From Crocosphaera chwakensis CCY0110 (GTDB taxonomy: Bacteria > Cyanobacteriota > Cyanobacteriia > Cyanobacteriales > Microcystaceae): a stretch of DNA of 64,000 bases. A model generated the notes under the pieces. The model ran no database searches, was not told the origin of the DNA, and saw only the letters and a program-made list of their open reading frames with translations. This document shows, piece after piece, positions 7,760 through 17,687 of the stretch; position 1 is the first letter of the stretch; every line of letters starts with the position of its first letter. Location: positions 141,082 to 205,081 of the forward strand of contig NZ_AAXW01000005.1 of the NCBI RefSeq assembly GCF_000169335.1. Reading direction: 5' to 3'. A program made the translations under genes and the position numbers.

Positions 7760-10378
7760 TTATACAGTTAACATCTCAGAAGGTAACCTTTTAAAGGTTA
7801 ACCTTTCATCTTCAACATCGGCAAAGATAGTGTCTCCTGCTTTAAATTCTCCCCTTAAAATTGACTTAGCAATGGGAGTTTCTAAGTACCGTTGAACCGC
7901 CCGTTTTAAAGGTCTGGCACCATAGACAGGATCATAACCGATATCGGCAACAAAATCTAAGGCAACATCAGCTAATTTGAGAGACATTTTTTGGTCTTCT
8001 AAACGATTTCTGAGGAGTTGAATTTGTAGCTTAACAATTTCTCGAAGTTGTTCTTTCTGTAAGCTATGGAAGATGATAATTTCGTCAATACGATTGAGAA
8101 ATTCAGGGCGGAAATTATTACGCATTGCGTCCATAACACGGGAACGCATTTCATCATAACGAGTATCGTCTCCAGCCACATCTAAAATGTATTGAGAACC
8201 GATATTACTGGTCATAATAATGATAGTATTTTTGAAATCTACTACCCGACCTTGAGAGTCTGTTAAGCGTCCATCATCGAGAATTTGTAACATGATGTTG
8301 AAGACATCACCGTGGGCTTTTTCTATTTCGTCAAAGAGAATTACTGAGTAGGGACGACGGCGAATGGCTTCGGTTAGTTGTCCTCCTTCGTCATAGCCTA
8401 CATACCCTGGAGGCGCACCAATTAAACGAGATACGCTATGCTTCTCCATATACTCAGACATATCGATACGAACGATGGCTTCTTCAGTATCAAAAAGATT
8501 CTTCGCTAAGGCTTTGGCTAATTCAGTTTTACCTACGCCAGTGGGACCAAGAAAAATGAAACTAGCAGTGGGACGATTCGGATCAGCAAGTCCAGCACGA
8601 GAACGCTGTATAGCTTCTGAAACAGCAGTTACTGCCTCTTCTTGTCCGATAACTCGCTCGTGTAATTCGTCCTCTAATTGTAATAGCTTTTCTTTCTCAG
8701 ATTCCACTAATTTACTGATGGGAATACCTGTCCATTTAGAGATAATCTCAGCAATATCTGATTCTACAACTTCCTCCCGTAATAAAGTTTTACCTGTGGT
8801 TTGTCGCTCTTCAATTTTGCTTTCTAAATCCTTAACTTGTCGCTGTAAATCTGTTAGTTTTCCATAGCGTAATTCGGCAGCTTTATTGAGGTCATAATCT
8901 CGTTCAGCTTGTTGAATTTCTAAGTTAACTTGATCAATTGTTTCTTTGAGTTCACGAATCTGATCAATGACTTCTTTTTCTGCTTGCCATTGGGCATTAA
9001 GTTGGGATTGTTCTTCTTTGAGATCAGCTAATTCTTTTTCTAGTTTTTCTAGACGTTCACGAGAAACTTCATCTTCTTCTTTTTGTAAAGATAAACGTTC
9101 CATTTCTAACTGAAGAATCTTACGATCAACTTCGTCTAATTCTTCGGGTTTAGAAGTGATTTCCATCTTTAATTTAGCTGCTGATTCATCTACTAAATCA
9201 ATCGCCTTATCTGGTAAAAAGCGATCGCTAATATAACGGTTAGATAACATAGCTGCTGCTACTAAGGCCGTATCAGCAATTTTGACCCCGTGATGAACTT
9301 CATAACGCTCTTTAAGTCCCCGTAAAATGGAAATCGTATCGACTACATTGGGTTCATTAACTAATACCTCTTGAAACCGTCTTTCTAAGGCTGCATCTTT
9401 CTCAATATACTTACGATATTCATCAAGGGTTGTTGCCCCAATACAGCGCAATTCTCCCCTTGCTAACATAGGTTTTAAAAGGTTTCCTGCATCCATCGCT
9501 CCTTGAGTTGCACCGGCGCCAACAACGGTGTGAATTTCATCAATAAAGAGGATAATATTGCCTTGAGAATCAGTTACTTCTTTGAGAACAGCTTTTAGTC
9601 TTTCTTCAAATTCTCCTCGATATTTTGCCCCGGCAATTAATGATCCCATATCCAAAGCAATTAACTTTCTATCTCGCAAAGATTCAGGGACATCTCTGTT
9701 AATAATTCGTTGGGCTAACCCTTCTACAATTGCGGTTTTCCCTACCCCAGGTTCCCCAATTAAAACAGGATTATTTTTGGTTCTACGGGATAAAATTTGG
9801 ATAGTACGACGAATTTCATCATCCCTACCAATAACAGGATCAAGTTTACCTTCTCTAGCTAATTGAGTTAAATCCCGTCCATACTTTTCCAATGATTCAT
9901 ATTTATTTTCTGGATTTTGATCGGTCACTTTTTGATTCCCTCTTACTTGTTTAATAATCTCTTTTAAGTTATTTTCACTTAGACCAAATTCCTTGAACAA
10001 GTTTTTACCAAAACGATCATCTTTACTGTAGGCTAAGAGTAAATGTTCAATCGAAATATAGTCATCTTCAAATTCTTTGCGAAACTTTTCACTTCTGTCA
10101 AGCAAACTATCTAAACTACGACCTAAATAAACTGATTCTCCAGGGTTAGATACCTTTGGTTGACGACGGATAAATTCTTCAGTTCGATCTCGTAATTTGG
10201 GAACACTAATGTTAGCTTTATTAAAAATACTGGTTGCTAGTCCCTCTTGTTCAGTCAGAGACTTCATTAAATGTTCACTTTCAATTTGTTGTTGACTATT
10301 TTGTTTAGCAATATCGGGGGTTCGCACGATTGCTTCCCAGGCTTTTTCTGTAAATTGATTAGGATTAGTAGGTTGCAT
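7760..10378 (-). CDS. clpB: ClpB ATP-dependent disaggregase
   Basis: The 872-residue sequence has the full ClpB plan: an N-terminal domain (1-150), a first AAA+ module with GEPGVGKT (208-215), a coiled-coil middle domain (about 400-520), and a second AAA+ module with GPTGVGKT (about 610) and the pore motif GAPPGYVGY. ClpB is a cytosolic hexamer that works with DnaK to rescue aggregated proteins in heat stress. The length matches the shorter of the two ClpB forms found in cyanobacteria (ClpB1 type). No CIRCE element was seen in the 5' region. It is transcribed away from rbp with a 393-base gap. Confidence 0.97.
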   Translation of the reverse strand: MQPTNPNQFTEKAWEAIVRTPDIAKQNSQQQIESEHLMKSLTEQEGLATSIFNKANISVPKLRDRTEEFIRRQPKVSNPGESVYLGRSLDSLLDRSEKFRKEFEDDYISIEHLLLAYSKDDRFGKNLFKEFGLSENNLKEIIKQVRGNQKVTDQNPENKYESLEKYGRDLTQLAREGKLDPVIGRDDEIRRTIQILSRRTKNNPVLIGEPGVGKTAIVEGLAQRIINRDVPESLRDRKLIALDMGSLIAGAKYRGEFEERLKAVLKEVTDSQGNIILFIDEIHTVVGAGATQGAMDAGNLLKPMLARGELRCIGATTLDEYRKYIEKDAALERRFQEVLVNEPNVVDTISILRGLKERYEVHHGVKIADTALVAAAMLSNRYISDRFLPDKAIDLVDESAAKLKMEITSKPEELDEVDRKILQLEMERLSLQKEEDEVSRERLEKLEKELADLKEEQSQLNAQWQAEKEVIDQIRELKETIDQVNLEIQQAERDYDLNKAAELRYGKLTDLQRQVKDLESKIEERQTTGKTLLREEVVESDIAEIISKWTGIPISKLVESEKEKLLQLEDELHERVIGQEEAVTAVSEAIQRSRAGLADPNRPTASFIFLGPTGVGKTELAKALAKNLFDTEEAIVRIDMSEYMEKHSVSRLIGAPPGYVGYDEGGQLTEAIRRRPYSVILFDEIEKAHGDVFNIMLQILDDGRLTDSQGRVVDFKNTIIIMTSNIGSQYILDVAGDDTRYDEMRSRVMDAMRNNFRPEFLNRIDEIIIFHSLQKEQLREIVKLQIQLLRNRLEDQKMSLKLADVALDFVADIGYDPVYGARPLKRAVQRYLETPIAKSILRGEFKAGDTIFADVEDERLTFKRLPSEMLTV

Positions 10379-10771
10379 TGTTAGAATTATCTATAATTAA
10401 TTACACTGTTATTGTAATCTGGCTTACCCTATTAATAACGGCGGTTTACCCTACTTTTCTCGGTTGGGTTTACATCAATTATCACTAAATAATTCACGAT
10501 TCAAGGATTCTTTATCTCCACTTATTGGTTATAAATTTGCAGTTAATATTCTATTTTGTTGTTCTCATGATTCCTGACTCCTTGGTTGATTAAAATGTCA
10601 ATTAATTTGCAAAATTTGACAAAATGTAACAAGATTATGTTATAATAATATGTGAGCATTATACATTGAGAGAAAAATAACTTAGTTAGAATTAACCGTT
10701 TTATTGTTCAGTATCGGTAATATTTTCTCCGAAGATCACGCTCGAAACGTCGAAATCAAGATAAATAGTTC
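10379..10771. other. Divergent clpB / rbp promoter region
   Basis: This 393-base AT-rich gap has no ORF worth reporting. It holds a sigma70-like promoter for the RNA-binding protein gene, a leader of about 115 nt before that gene, and by position the clpB promoter on the other strand, which I could not pinpoint. Confidence 0.5.
10616..10646 (+). promoter_or_regulatory. Sigma70-type promoter of rbp
   Basis: TTGACA at 10616-10621 and TATAAT at 10641-10646 are both consensus, separated by 19 nt (slightly long). Transcription would start near 10653 and give a leader of about 115 nt. Cyanobacterial rbp genes have long leaders linked to cold induction, so this leader may be regulatory. Confidence 0.6.
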
Positions 10772-11023
10772 ATGTCAATTTATGTCGGAAACCTCCCTTA
10801 TGAGGTAACAGAAGCAGACCTAAACTTTGTTTTTTCGGATTATGGTTCAGTTAAGAGAGTCCATGTCCCAACAGATAGAGATACGGGTCGTCCTAGAGGA
10901 TTTGCCTTTGTAGAATTAGAAACGAAAGCAAACGAATTTAATGCCATTGAGACCCTGAATGGGGCTGAATGGATGGGGCGTACCATGAAGGTAGATGAAG
11001 CCCGTGAGAGGAAACGAAATTAA
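10772..11023 (+). CDS. RRM-type RNA-binding protein (short, cyanobacterial Rbp)
   Basis: This 83-residue single RRM protein has RNP2 IYVGNLPY (3-10) and RNP1 RGFAFVEL (42-49). The C-terminal tail is very short, without the glycine-rich tail of cold-induced RbpA1-type proteins, so it resembles the short RbpD/E-like group. These proteins bind RNA in the cytosol, and some act in cold adaptation or in placing photosynthetic mRNAs at thylakoids. A consensus promoter with a long leader lies upstream and a strong terminator 10 nt downstream, so it is a single-gene transcript. Confidence 0.95.
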   Translation: MSIYVGNLPYEVTEADLNFVFSDYGSVKRVHVPTDRDTGRPRGFAFVELETKANEFNAIETLNGAEWMGRTMKVDEARERKRN

Positions 11024-11032
11024 ACCTTATTT

Positions 11033-11066
11033 TAACCCCCTTTTCTTATAAAAAGGGGGTTTTAAA
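11033..11066 (+). terminator. Rho-independent terminator of rbp
   Basis: AACCCCCTTTT-cttata-AAAAGGGGGTT forms a perfect 11-bp stem with a 6-nt loop, followed by a T-rich stretch, 10 nt after the rbp stop. Confidence 0.9.
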
Positions 11067-11240
11067 ATTTCTCCAAAATTTTAGTCATGCTTTCTTTCCT
11101 TCGCTATCTAATACTTCTAAAAACTCTTGTTTAGGATCAAAAATCTGTCCACATTTACCAATTTCTATTAAGCGATCGCTGTACTATTGAACTACATAGT
11201 ATAGTTTACTCAAACTCACTTCAGACAAGCTTCAGAGAGA

Positions 11241-11933
11241 TTATATTACGACCTCAGCTACTAATGACCCATCATTGAGTTCGATAATGCGGTCTGCCAT
11301 ATCTAAAATTCGATTATCATGGGTAACGATCAAAATGGTACAGCCCTGTTTTTTAGCTAATTTTTGCATTAATTCCACCACATCATGACCTGATTTACTA
11401 TCAAGAGAAGCAGTGGGTTCATCTGCAAAAACGATTTTAGGATGATTAACTAAAGCGCGGGCGATCGCTACTCTTTGTTTTTGTCCCCCCGATAAATTTT
11501 GGGGGTAATAATTAACCCGAGAACCTAAGCCTACAACTTCTAATATTTCCAGAGATTTTTGTTTCATTGTTTGAGGAGAATATCCTTGATGTAATTCAAG
11601 AGACATCTGAACATTTTCCCAAGCGGTTAAACATTCTAAAAGATTATGGGCTTGGAAAATATAACCAATATTACGGCGAATTTTCACAAAACTTTGTTTT
11701 TTTGCCCCTACTAATTCTTGTCCTAACACTTTAAGACTACCCATTTGAGGAACCCGTAAGCCACCCATTAAAGTCAATAAAGTGGTTTTTCCTGAGCCAG
11801 AAGGCCCTTTAAGAATGACCACTTCTCCTTTGGTTAAAGTTAAATTAATATCAAAGAGAATTTGTTTTCTAAGTTCTCCTTTGCCAAAATAATGATTGAG
11901 TTGTTTAATTTCAATAATTGGTTCATGATTCAT
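11241..11933 (-). CDS. devA: DevA-type ABC transporter ATP-binding subunit
   Basis: This 230-residue ATPase has Walker A GPSGSGKT (43-50), the LSGGQ signature (147-151), Walker B VFADEP (168-173) and the switch histidine in VTHDNRI. DevA powers DevBCA-type exporters, the best known of which exports heterocyst glycolipids in filamentous strains; unicellular cyanobacteria also have paralogues of unknown cargo. The gene is last in the eleven-gene minus-strand run, 214 nt after devC. The symbol denotes family, not proven cargo. Confidence 0.85.
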   Translation of the reverse strand: MNHEPIIEIKQLNHYFGKGELRKQILFDINLTLTKGEVVILKGPSGSGKTTLLTLMGGLRVPQMGSLKVLGQELVGAKKQSFVKIRRNIGYIFQAHNLLECLTAWENVQMSLELHQGYSPQTMKQKSLEILEVVGLGSRVNYYPQNLSGGQKQRVAIARALVNHPKIVFADEPTASLDSKSGHDVVELMQKLAKKQGCTILIVTHDNRILDMADRIIELNDGSLVAEVVI

Positions 11934-12147
11934 AACTTAATCCCTGAGAGAGTTTTTTATATATGAGAGAAATTATTAGTTTAATTTAAGTTATTTTAAG
12001 CAATTAAGATATTATATTGAATCTAATATATCAAAATAACTGTATTTTAGGTTTCTTTTTTTTTACCTTTTGTATTGTGGCTTTCCTGTAGTAGTATCAC
12101 TCAAATTATTAACTAACATCTTTCCTCCTGCCTCACCTGAAGGACTG

Positions 12148-13302
12148 TTAAAAAATATCAGCCGGATCAGCAGAATTTAATTTGCGCATAGCAATAGAAC
12201 CAGCAACAAAGCACATAATAATTGCTAAAATAAGGACAAAAATAGCAACATCCACTGTCATCATTACAGGTAATTGTGTCTCGGATTCAAGATAAATGTA
12301 CATTAAAATAGAAAGAAGTAATCCGGGAATATACCCTAAAAAAGCTAAAATAATTGACTCTTCAAGAACAATTTTTAATAAGTAAGTATGTTTATATCCC
12401 ATTGCTTTAAGAGTAGCGTATTCAGATAAATGATTATAGACATCAGTATAGATAATTTGATAAACAATAACTGCACCAACAATAAATCCCATAAACGCAC
12501 CCAATCCAAAAATAAAGCCAATGGCAACACTATTTTCCCAATAATTTTTTTCGAGAGCAGCAAACTCGTCTACTGTCATAACTTTGACATCATTAGGTAA
12601 AGCTTTTGATAACTCTTTAATTACCTTTTGTGGCTCAAATCCTGATTTAAGAGTAATTAACCCTAAATCAATTTGAGACTGTTGGGACTGTTTAAAAATA
12701 TGTAAAAAAGTCGTATCGCTAGTAATGGCATGACCATCCGCAGAAAAAGACGTTCCCATACTAAATAAACCAGCCACTTGAATACGAGTGCCATTCACTT
12801 CAGTTTCCACGAATTGATTGTTTTGAAACGTTTCTGCAATGGGGCCAAACTCTGGCCGAGATAATTGGTCAAAAATAACGCGGTCGGGTTTTTTCAGTGC
12901 CTCTAAGTTTTCATTCACCCCAGGAAATTGAAAAGCTGGTCGAGAGGGATCAAATCCTAACATTAAAATGGAGCGAGTCCGACGGGTTTGAGGATTTTTC
13001 CAATTACCCAAACGGGAATATAAAAAATTAACCAACTCTACCCCTTCAACCCTTTGCGCTTGATATAAACGAATACGAGGGAAACTCCGCAGGGAAAATA
13101 AGACTTCAGATTGAGGATTGAGTAAAACTAAATCTGCTTTAAGATTACGATGGGGAGCCGTCGCACTGTCATAAAGGGCATTCATAAAGCCTAGTTGCAT
13201 AAAAATAAGAATAACCGCAAAAGCGATACCTGCGATCGCAACTAAAAGACGACTTCTTTCTTTAACCAGAATGAGCCAAGCTAAGGGAATTTGTAGAATC
13301 AT
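12148..13302 (-). CDS. devC: DevC-type ABC transporter permease (FtsX/MacB-like)
   Basis: The 384-residue protein has an N-terminal transmembrane segment (about 12-32), a large periplasmic domain (about 40-260) and three C-terminal transmembrane helices, the FtsX/MacB layout. Family landmarks are the early PLAWLILVKERSR motif and the DSATAPHRNLKADLVLLNPQ-like periplasmic start. It pairs with DevA and with the DevB-like half of the fusion protein encoded immediately upstream. The gaps of about 180-215 nt either side are wide for one operon but all genes share the strand. Cargo is unknown. Confidence 0.87.
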   Translation of the reverse strand: MILQIPLAWLILVKERSRLLVAIAGIAFAVILIFMQLGFMNALYDSATAPHRNLKADLVLLNPQSEVLFSLRSFPRIRLYQAQRVEGVELVNFLYSRLGNWKNPQTRRTRSILMLGFDPSRPAFQFPGVNENLEALKKPDRVIFDQLSRPEFGPIAETFQNNQFVETEVNGTRIQVAGLFSMGTSFSADGHAITSDTTFLHIFKQSQQSQIDLGLITLKSGFEPQKVIKELSKALPNDVKVMTVDEFAALEKNYWENSVAIGFIFGLGAFMGFIVGAVIVYQIIYTDVYNHLSEYATLKAMGYKHTYLLKIVLEESIILAFLGYIPGLLLSILMYIYLESETQLPVMMTVDVAIFVLILAIIMCFVAGSIAMRKLNSADPADIF

Positions 13303-13481
13303 ATTTAACCTCAGTTCGGTTTAAGGAGTGTAGGAGTTTGGGAGTTCAGGAGTTTGTTTAGGGGTTAGGGGGATAAAATAGCAATATAGATAAGAAAAGT
13401 TTGTTTTTTAAGACTTTAAATAATCTCCCCTACCCCCTGTTCCCTTCGCTCCCATGCAGACCAAACAAGTAAGTTTTCGAT

Positions 13482-16076
13482 CTACTTAGATTTGGTATCA
13501 ATGGCAACCTCAACTTGTAAATTGGTTAACTGAGCAACTTGTTGACTGGATTGGGGATCAAGACGAATTTTTACCTCAATCACCTTGCGATCGACATCGG
13601 AACTTGGCTCATTACTAAAAATATCTTGCTGCTTTACTTGTAAACCAATATGACTCACGGTTCCCTGTAATGTCTTATCAAACGCTGGACTGGTAATCGT
13701 TGCTTTTTGGTCCAGACGAATGTGACCAATATCGGTTTTATAAATTTCAGCAATCACCTCCATTTGGTCTGTTTTGCCAATGTCAGCAATTCCTTGACTG
13801 GTAACTGCTTCTCCGGCTCTGGTATGGAGTTCTAAAACACTACCTTTGAGGGGGGAGCGTACATAAGACAATTGTAGGTTGGCCTCCGCTTGTTGAACCG
13901 CCGTAATCGCTTTATCAAGCTCTGCTTGAGCAACTTCTACATCCACTGGCCGAACTTCAGCAATCTCTTCTAAGGTGGCTTGAGCTTCGATAATTTGGGA
14001 TTGAAGGGTTCGTTGCGATCGCGTTAAACCAGCTTGTGCTTCTCGAATATCCGACGACAGAGTCGTGACAATGCGAGTTAAGTCCGCTTGCGCTTCATCT
14101 AGCTCTTCTCGAAACGTGGTTGCTTGTAGACATTTGCTGTCATATTCAGAGGCGGATACCACCCCTTCTCGATAGAGTTGGTCATACCGTTTACACTCGG
14201 TTTGAGCATTGTTGAACTCAGCTTGCAGACGTTCGATGGTTTCTTGTTGAGTGGTCTTTTGTCCTTGTAACTGAGCTTGTAAACTGGCAATTTTAGCCTC
14301 TTGTATCACCAGTTGACCCTCTAGTTCGGCTTGGAAGCGGTTAACGGTTCCTGACTGCGCTTTAATGGCACCGCTTTTAGCACCGGCTTTGACTTGCTCA
14401 AGACGGGCCTGAGCCACTTTGACCTCTTGTTTTGCCTGTTTCAAGGTGGCTAACTGGCGATCGTAGCTGTCAAGAATGGCGATGATTTGACCCTTATCAA
14501 CCGATTCACCTTCTTCGACTAACATTTCTTTAATCCTTGCTCCCTCATCAGGAATGGAAGCGGATAAACGAGTTACTTTGCCTTGGGGAACAATCCGTCC
14601 GATAGAAGTTACCGTTGTGGTTGCAGAATTAGGCTCTACCGTTGTGGTTGCGTTACTGTCTGAAGTTGACTCACGAGAAGATAAGCGATAAAAAGTTGAT
14701 AGGCCAAAGATTCCAGTTGCGCCGGCTGCGGCCACCAATAAACTGATGAGCCACCAAGGATTAGGTTTGAGAGCTTTGAGGTTAATCCTTTTTTTGTCCA
14801 TAGTTTTTCTTAAAAAATAGACCCTTATCACCTTTAAACGTCTTCTACCCTTACGATAGAAAAGAATTAAAGGGTTTTGTGCTGAGGGAGTGAGAACAAA
14901 TGAGGAAGTTATTGCCGTTAGAAACATAATCACCCCGGCTCCCAGATATAAACCAGTTAGACTAATTTCTAGTAACGCTCCGGTAATGGCTTGGGAAAAG
15001 GGGTCAAGGGAGGCGGCCGCAAACATGACTAAACTCATGACCCGTCCCTCCATCTGAGATGCGGTGTTTTCTTGAATCCAAGTAATCCCCAGAACAGTTA
15101 CTAACCCACAACCAATCCCCATTAGAGCGATGACTCCCCAAGTCATCCACACATTGTGGGTACATCCGAGAACGATTAATCCCGCTCCTAAGCCGTAACA
15201 GAGAATAGTTAGAGCCATTTTTGGGCTTTTAATTCTCCCCAGTTGACTGGCTAATACAGCACCTAATAAGGAACCAATTCCATAGGCTGATTGTAAATAA
15301 CCGAAAGTGGTGGCATTCCCTTCAAACCTAGCATTGACTAAGGCTGCCACCCCCACGACCAAAGGTCCCAACATGGCAAAATTAATCATGGCCAGAAGGA
15401 ACAAACTAATCCGGATAGCTGGCTGTTTCCAAGCGTAGGCTAAACCGATGACAATTTCATCTTTTAGGGTTTGGGTTTTGGGTTGCTTTCGTAATAGCTG
15501 TGGAAGGGTGCCAATTTGCAACAGACACATACTCCCTAAGACAAAGGTTAAGGTGTTGATGGCAAAGGCTAATTGAAGACCTAATGCACCGATAATTAGT
15601 CCCACACTGGCGGGGACAATCACATCGGATAACTGTTCACTGCCTTGTATCCAAGCGTTAGCTTCATTTAACTGGGATTTTTTAATAAGTTTGGGTAACA
15701 AGGCCAAAACTGCTGGATATAGGATCGCTTCAGATAATCCAAAGAGAATGGCACTAATAATTAAATATTTGAGATCAACGGTGTTGAAGATCAATAATAC
15801 CGTAACTAAACCCGTTAAAAAGGTGTTAATTACGGCTGCAATAGAGGCAATATGGTTAGCAGGAAAGCGATCGCTAATAGCACCCCCAACCAACATTAAG
15901 AGTCCTCTGGGAACGGCGGCCGCAATTAATACAGCACCCACCGCTAACCCTGAACCGGTTTTCTGAAGCACTAACCAGGTTAAAGCAATAAACCAAAATT
16001 CAGCAGCAGCAAAAATTAGGGTTTGTCCTAACCATAACCAGCGAAAGTGAGATAAACGTAAAGGAGATTGGAGCAT
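13482..16076 (-). CDS. Fusion of MFS permease and DevB-type membrane-fusion protein
   Basis: One 864-residue frame contains two normally separate proteins. Residues 1 to about 420 are an MFS permease (MFS_3-like, about 12 helices, with GGAISDRFP after helix 2). Residues 426-864 are a DevB/HlyD-type membrane-fusion protein: an MDKKRINLK start, one membrane anchor (WWLISLLVAAAGATGIFGL), a lipoyl half-motif (IGRIVPQGKVTRLSA), long coiled coils and a C-terminal barrel. The join, FYRKGRRRLKVIRVYFLRKT, is in frame with no stop. The ATG at 14801 is the probable ancestral devB start and could still be used internally. It precedes devC and devA, so it should serve the same exporter. A sequencing indel hiding a stop is the main alternative. 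Confidence 0.85.
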   Translation of the reverse strand: MLQSPLRLSHFRWLWLGQTLIFAAAEFWFIALTWLVLQKTGSGLAVGAVLIAAAVPRGLLMLVGGAISDRFPANHIASIAAVINTFLTGLVTVLLIFNTVDLKYLIISAILFGLSEAILYPAVLALLPKLIKKSQLNEANAWIQGSEQLSDVIVPASVGLIIGALGLQLAFAINTLTFVLGSMCLLQIGTLPQLLRKQPKTQTLKDEIVIGLAYAWKQPAIRISLFLLAMINFAMLGPLVVGVAALVNARFEGNATTFGYLQSAYGIGSLLGAVLASQLGRIKSPKMALTILCYGLGAGLIVLGCTHNVWMTWGVIALMGIGCGLVTVLGITWIQENTASQMEGRVMSLVMFAAASLDPFSQAITGALLEISLTGLYLGAGVIMFLTAITSSFVLTPSAQNPLILFYRKGRRRLKVIRVYFLRKTMDKKRINLKALKPNPWWLISLLVAAAGATGIFGLSTFYRLSSRESTSDSNATTTVEPNSATTTVTSIGRIVPQGKVTRLSASIPDEGARIKEMLVEEGESVDKGQIIAILDSYDRQLATLKQAKQEVKVAQARLEQVKAGAKSGAIKAQSGTVNRFQAELEGQLVIQEAKIASLQAQLQGQKTTQQETIERLQAEFNNAQTECKRYDQLYREGVVSASEYDSKCLQATTFREELDEAQADLTRIVTTLSSDIREAQAGLTRSQRTLQSQIIEAQATLEEIAEVRPVDVEVAQAELDKAITAVQQAEANLQLSYVRSPLKGSVLELHTRAGEAVTSQGIADIGKTDQMEVIAEIYKTDIGHIRLDQKATITSPAFDKTLQGTVSHIGLQVKQQDIFSNEPSSDVDRKVIEVKIRLDPQSSQQVAQLTNLQVEVAIDTKSK

Positions 16077-16087
16077 GATTTTTTTGA

Positions 16088-16804
16088 TTAAGATTTACCA
16101 AATATTCGCTCATTCCAAAGATAAGGAATGGGTAATAAAAACCAGACATATTCCCACCAAGATTGATTGATAATAGCCACTAGAATAGTTAATAAGGAAA
16201 AAACGGGTTCAATGGCAATTTTCCATCGAGTAGCGATAATTGTTTTTTTGTCTAAATCATAGGCAACTAACTTGTTTTTATAGGTTGCATAAGTCCAGTT
16301 TAAACAGGAGAGAAATCCAATCAAAGCAGTATTGATACTAAAACATATTTTGACCATAGCACTCTCAGGAAAATAAACCACTAAGGTATCAGCATAGGGA
16401 ATGAGAAACATCATCATTAAATAGAGAAGATAAAGGGAACTATGAATGGTATCGGTTCTTTGATAATGTTTGAATTGATTAATGTTATCTAGCCAATAAA
16501 ATCCCACAATTATAAAGGCTAAACCATAGCTAATAAGGGGTTTGATTTGTGTTAGCAAAAATTGGATGGCTTCTGAATTTGTCGGATGATCAAATTTCGC
16601 AGGAAAATCCACTGCAAAAAAACATTGAGCCATTGCTAAAGCAAAAATAATATCAGCGATTCTTCCTAAACGAATAATAGAACCATGATAACTAGCATTT
16701 TTGTACTTAGGATGATTTTTCTCTGAATCAATTAGCTTGTCATTGTTTTTTAGATTAATTAATTGATGTTCTAGATTATTGTTAATTGGCTTAATTGAAG
16801 ACAT
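16088..16804 (-). CDS. TMEM175-like (DUF1211) membrane protein
   Basis: The 238-residue protein has six hydrophobic segments. The first contains RLGRIADIIFALAMA, matching the R-x-x-x-(F/I)-(S/A)-D-x-x-FA hallmark of TMEM175/DUF1211 channels, except that the usual FSD is IAD here. Bacterial members conduct K+ weakly as tetramers. The N-terminal 45 residues are polar and unusual. The C-terminus is short (WNERIFGKS). It starts a cluster of small-gap genes: 11 nt separate its stop end from the MFS-DevB fusion start. It may set ion balance or may have diverged to another role in lipid handling. Confidence 0.7.
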   Translation of the reverse strand: MSSIKPINNNLEHQLINLKNNDKLIDSEKNHPKYKNASYHGSIIRLGRIADIIFALAMAQCFFAVDFPAKFDHPTNSEAIQFLLTQIKPLISYGLAFIIVGFYWLDNINQFKHYQRTDTIHSSLYLLYLMMMFLIPYADTLVVYFPESAMVKICFSINTALIGFLSCLNWTYATYKNKLVAYDLDKKTIIATRWKIAIEPVFSLLTILVAIINQSWWEYVWFLLPIPYLWNERIFGKS

Positions 16805-16931
16805 GATATTTTGAGGATCAAAAAACTATAAAATCTATAATATTTTAAAGAATTAATGATGGTAATAATAAGGATTGTGTTTCTACTTGTTTTTGTAAAT
16901 ATAAAAAAATAAACAAGAAGATTAATTGCTT

Positions 16932-17582
16932 TTAAGACAAAAATCTACTCCACTTCCGAGAAAAATTATTACGTCTTTTTTTAAGAAAATCTGACATTGA
17001 TTTAGAACAATCATGATAATTTTCTAAAACTTTTATTAATTCATATTTATCTTTAGTATCCATAAAATCTAATAAAGGTTGCCGAACCTTCATGGCTAAA
17101 CTCAAAGCATCATTTAAAGAAGAAATAAATAAAGGTAAATAGTCCTCAACATTAGGAATATTTAAACCCTTTCGACAGTGGGGACTATCGCAATGACAAA
17201 AGCTCATTTCTCCTTGTTGATAAATATCTAAATAAGCTTGTAAAAGAGCATAATCTGTAGTTATTTGCTCGTTTTTAGCAATTTCTTTTATACTCACAGA
17301 AAATAAATAAGGAGTTAACAAAATATTAGAATCACAGCTATGGTTAATATATTTGCTATTGTCCCAAGATAAAACCCCTTGACCTTCTCTATCGATGTAA
17401 CTAAAAGATTCAATAACTTCCCTAAATTGTTCATTAAGACGTGCATACGTTTTTGGCAATATTTTGATGTCAAGTGGATCAGAAAAAACCACAATTGTCC
17501 CTTTTGGTATAGGTTCAGTAGCGAAGATACCATAACCAATTGTTGAATTAATATAGCGAAGTTCATGGGAAGGATGTAGCAT
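16932..17582 (-). CDS. SET-domain putative protein methyltransferase
   Basis: This 216-residue protein has the SET core: GYGIFAT (16-22), NHSCDSN (80-86), the EQITTDYA motif with the catalytic-site tyrosine (105-112), then a post-SET cysteine set C129, C131 and C136 (FCHCDSPHCRKG), a probable zinc site with NHSC. SET enzymes transfer methyl groups from S-adenosylmethionine to lysines. The C-terminal ~70 residues are helical and basic. It sits between the TMEM175-like gene and the desaturases, same strand, with gaps of about 105-127 nt. A protein substrate within the lipid pathway is possible but not shown. Confidence 0.85.
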   Translation of the reverse strand: MLHPSHELRYINSTIGYGIFATEPIPKGTIVVFSDPLDIKILPKTYARLNEQFREVIESFSYIDREGQGVLSWDNSKYINHSCDSNILLTPYLFSVSIKEIAKNEQITTDYALLQAYLDIYQQGEMSFCHCDSPHCRKGLNIPNVEDYLPLFISSLNDALSLAMKVRQPLLDFMDTKDKYELIKVLENYHDCSKSMSDFLKKRRNNFSRKWSRFLS

Positions 17583-17687
17583 AATTTTTTAGATTCACTA
17601 ATGAGTAAAGCGATTGTTCAGAAACTTCTAAAATTAGGTTGACCTTGTTTAAAAAAGTGTTCAATCTAAACAAATTAAGTAAAAATT

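Noticed and set aside
8475..8867. Plus-strand open frame inside clpB
   Set aside because: Shadow of a well-supported gene on the other strand; no family features.
11085..11183. Minus-strand fragment encoding SDRLIEIGKCGQIFDPKQEF
   Set aside because: Only about 33 codons with no start; might be an antitoxin-like tail but I could not assign it.
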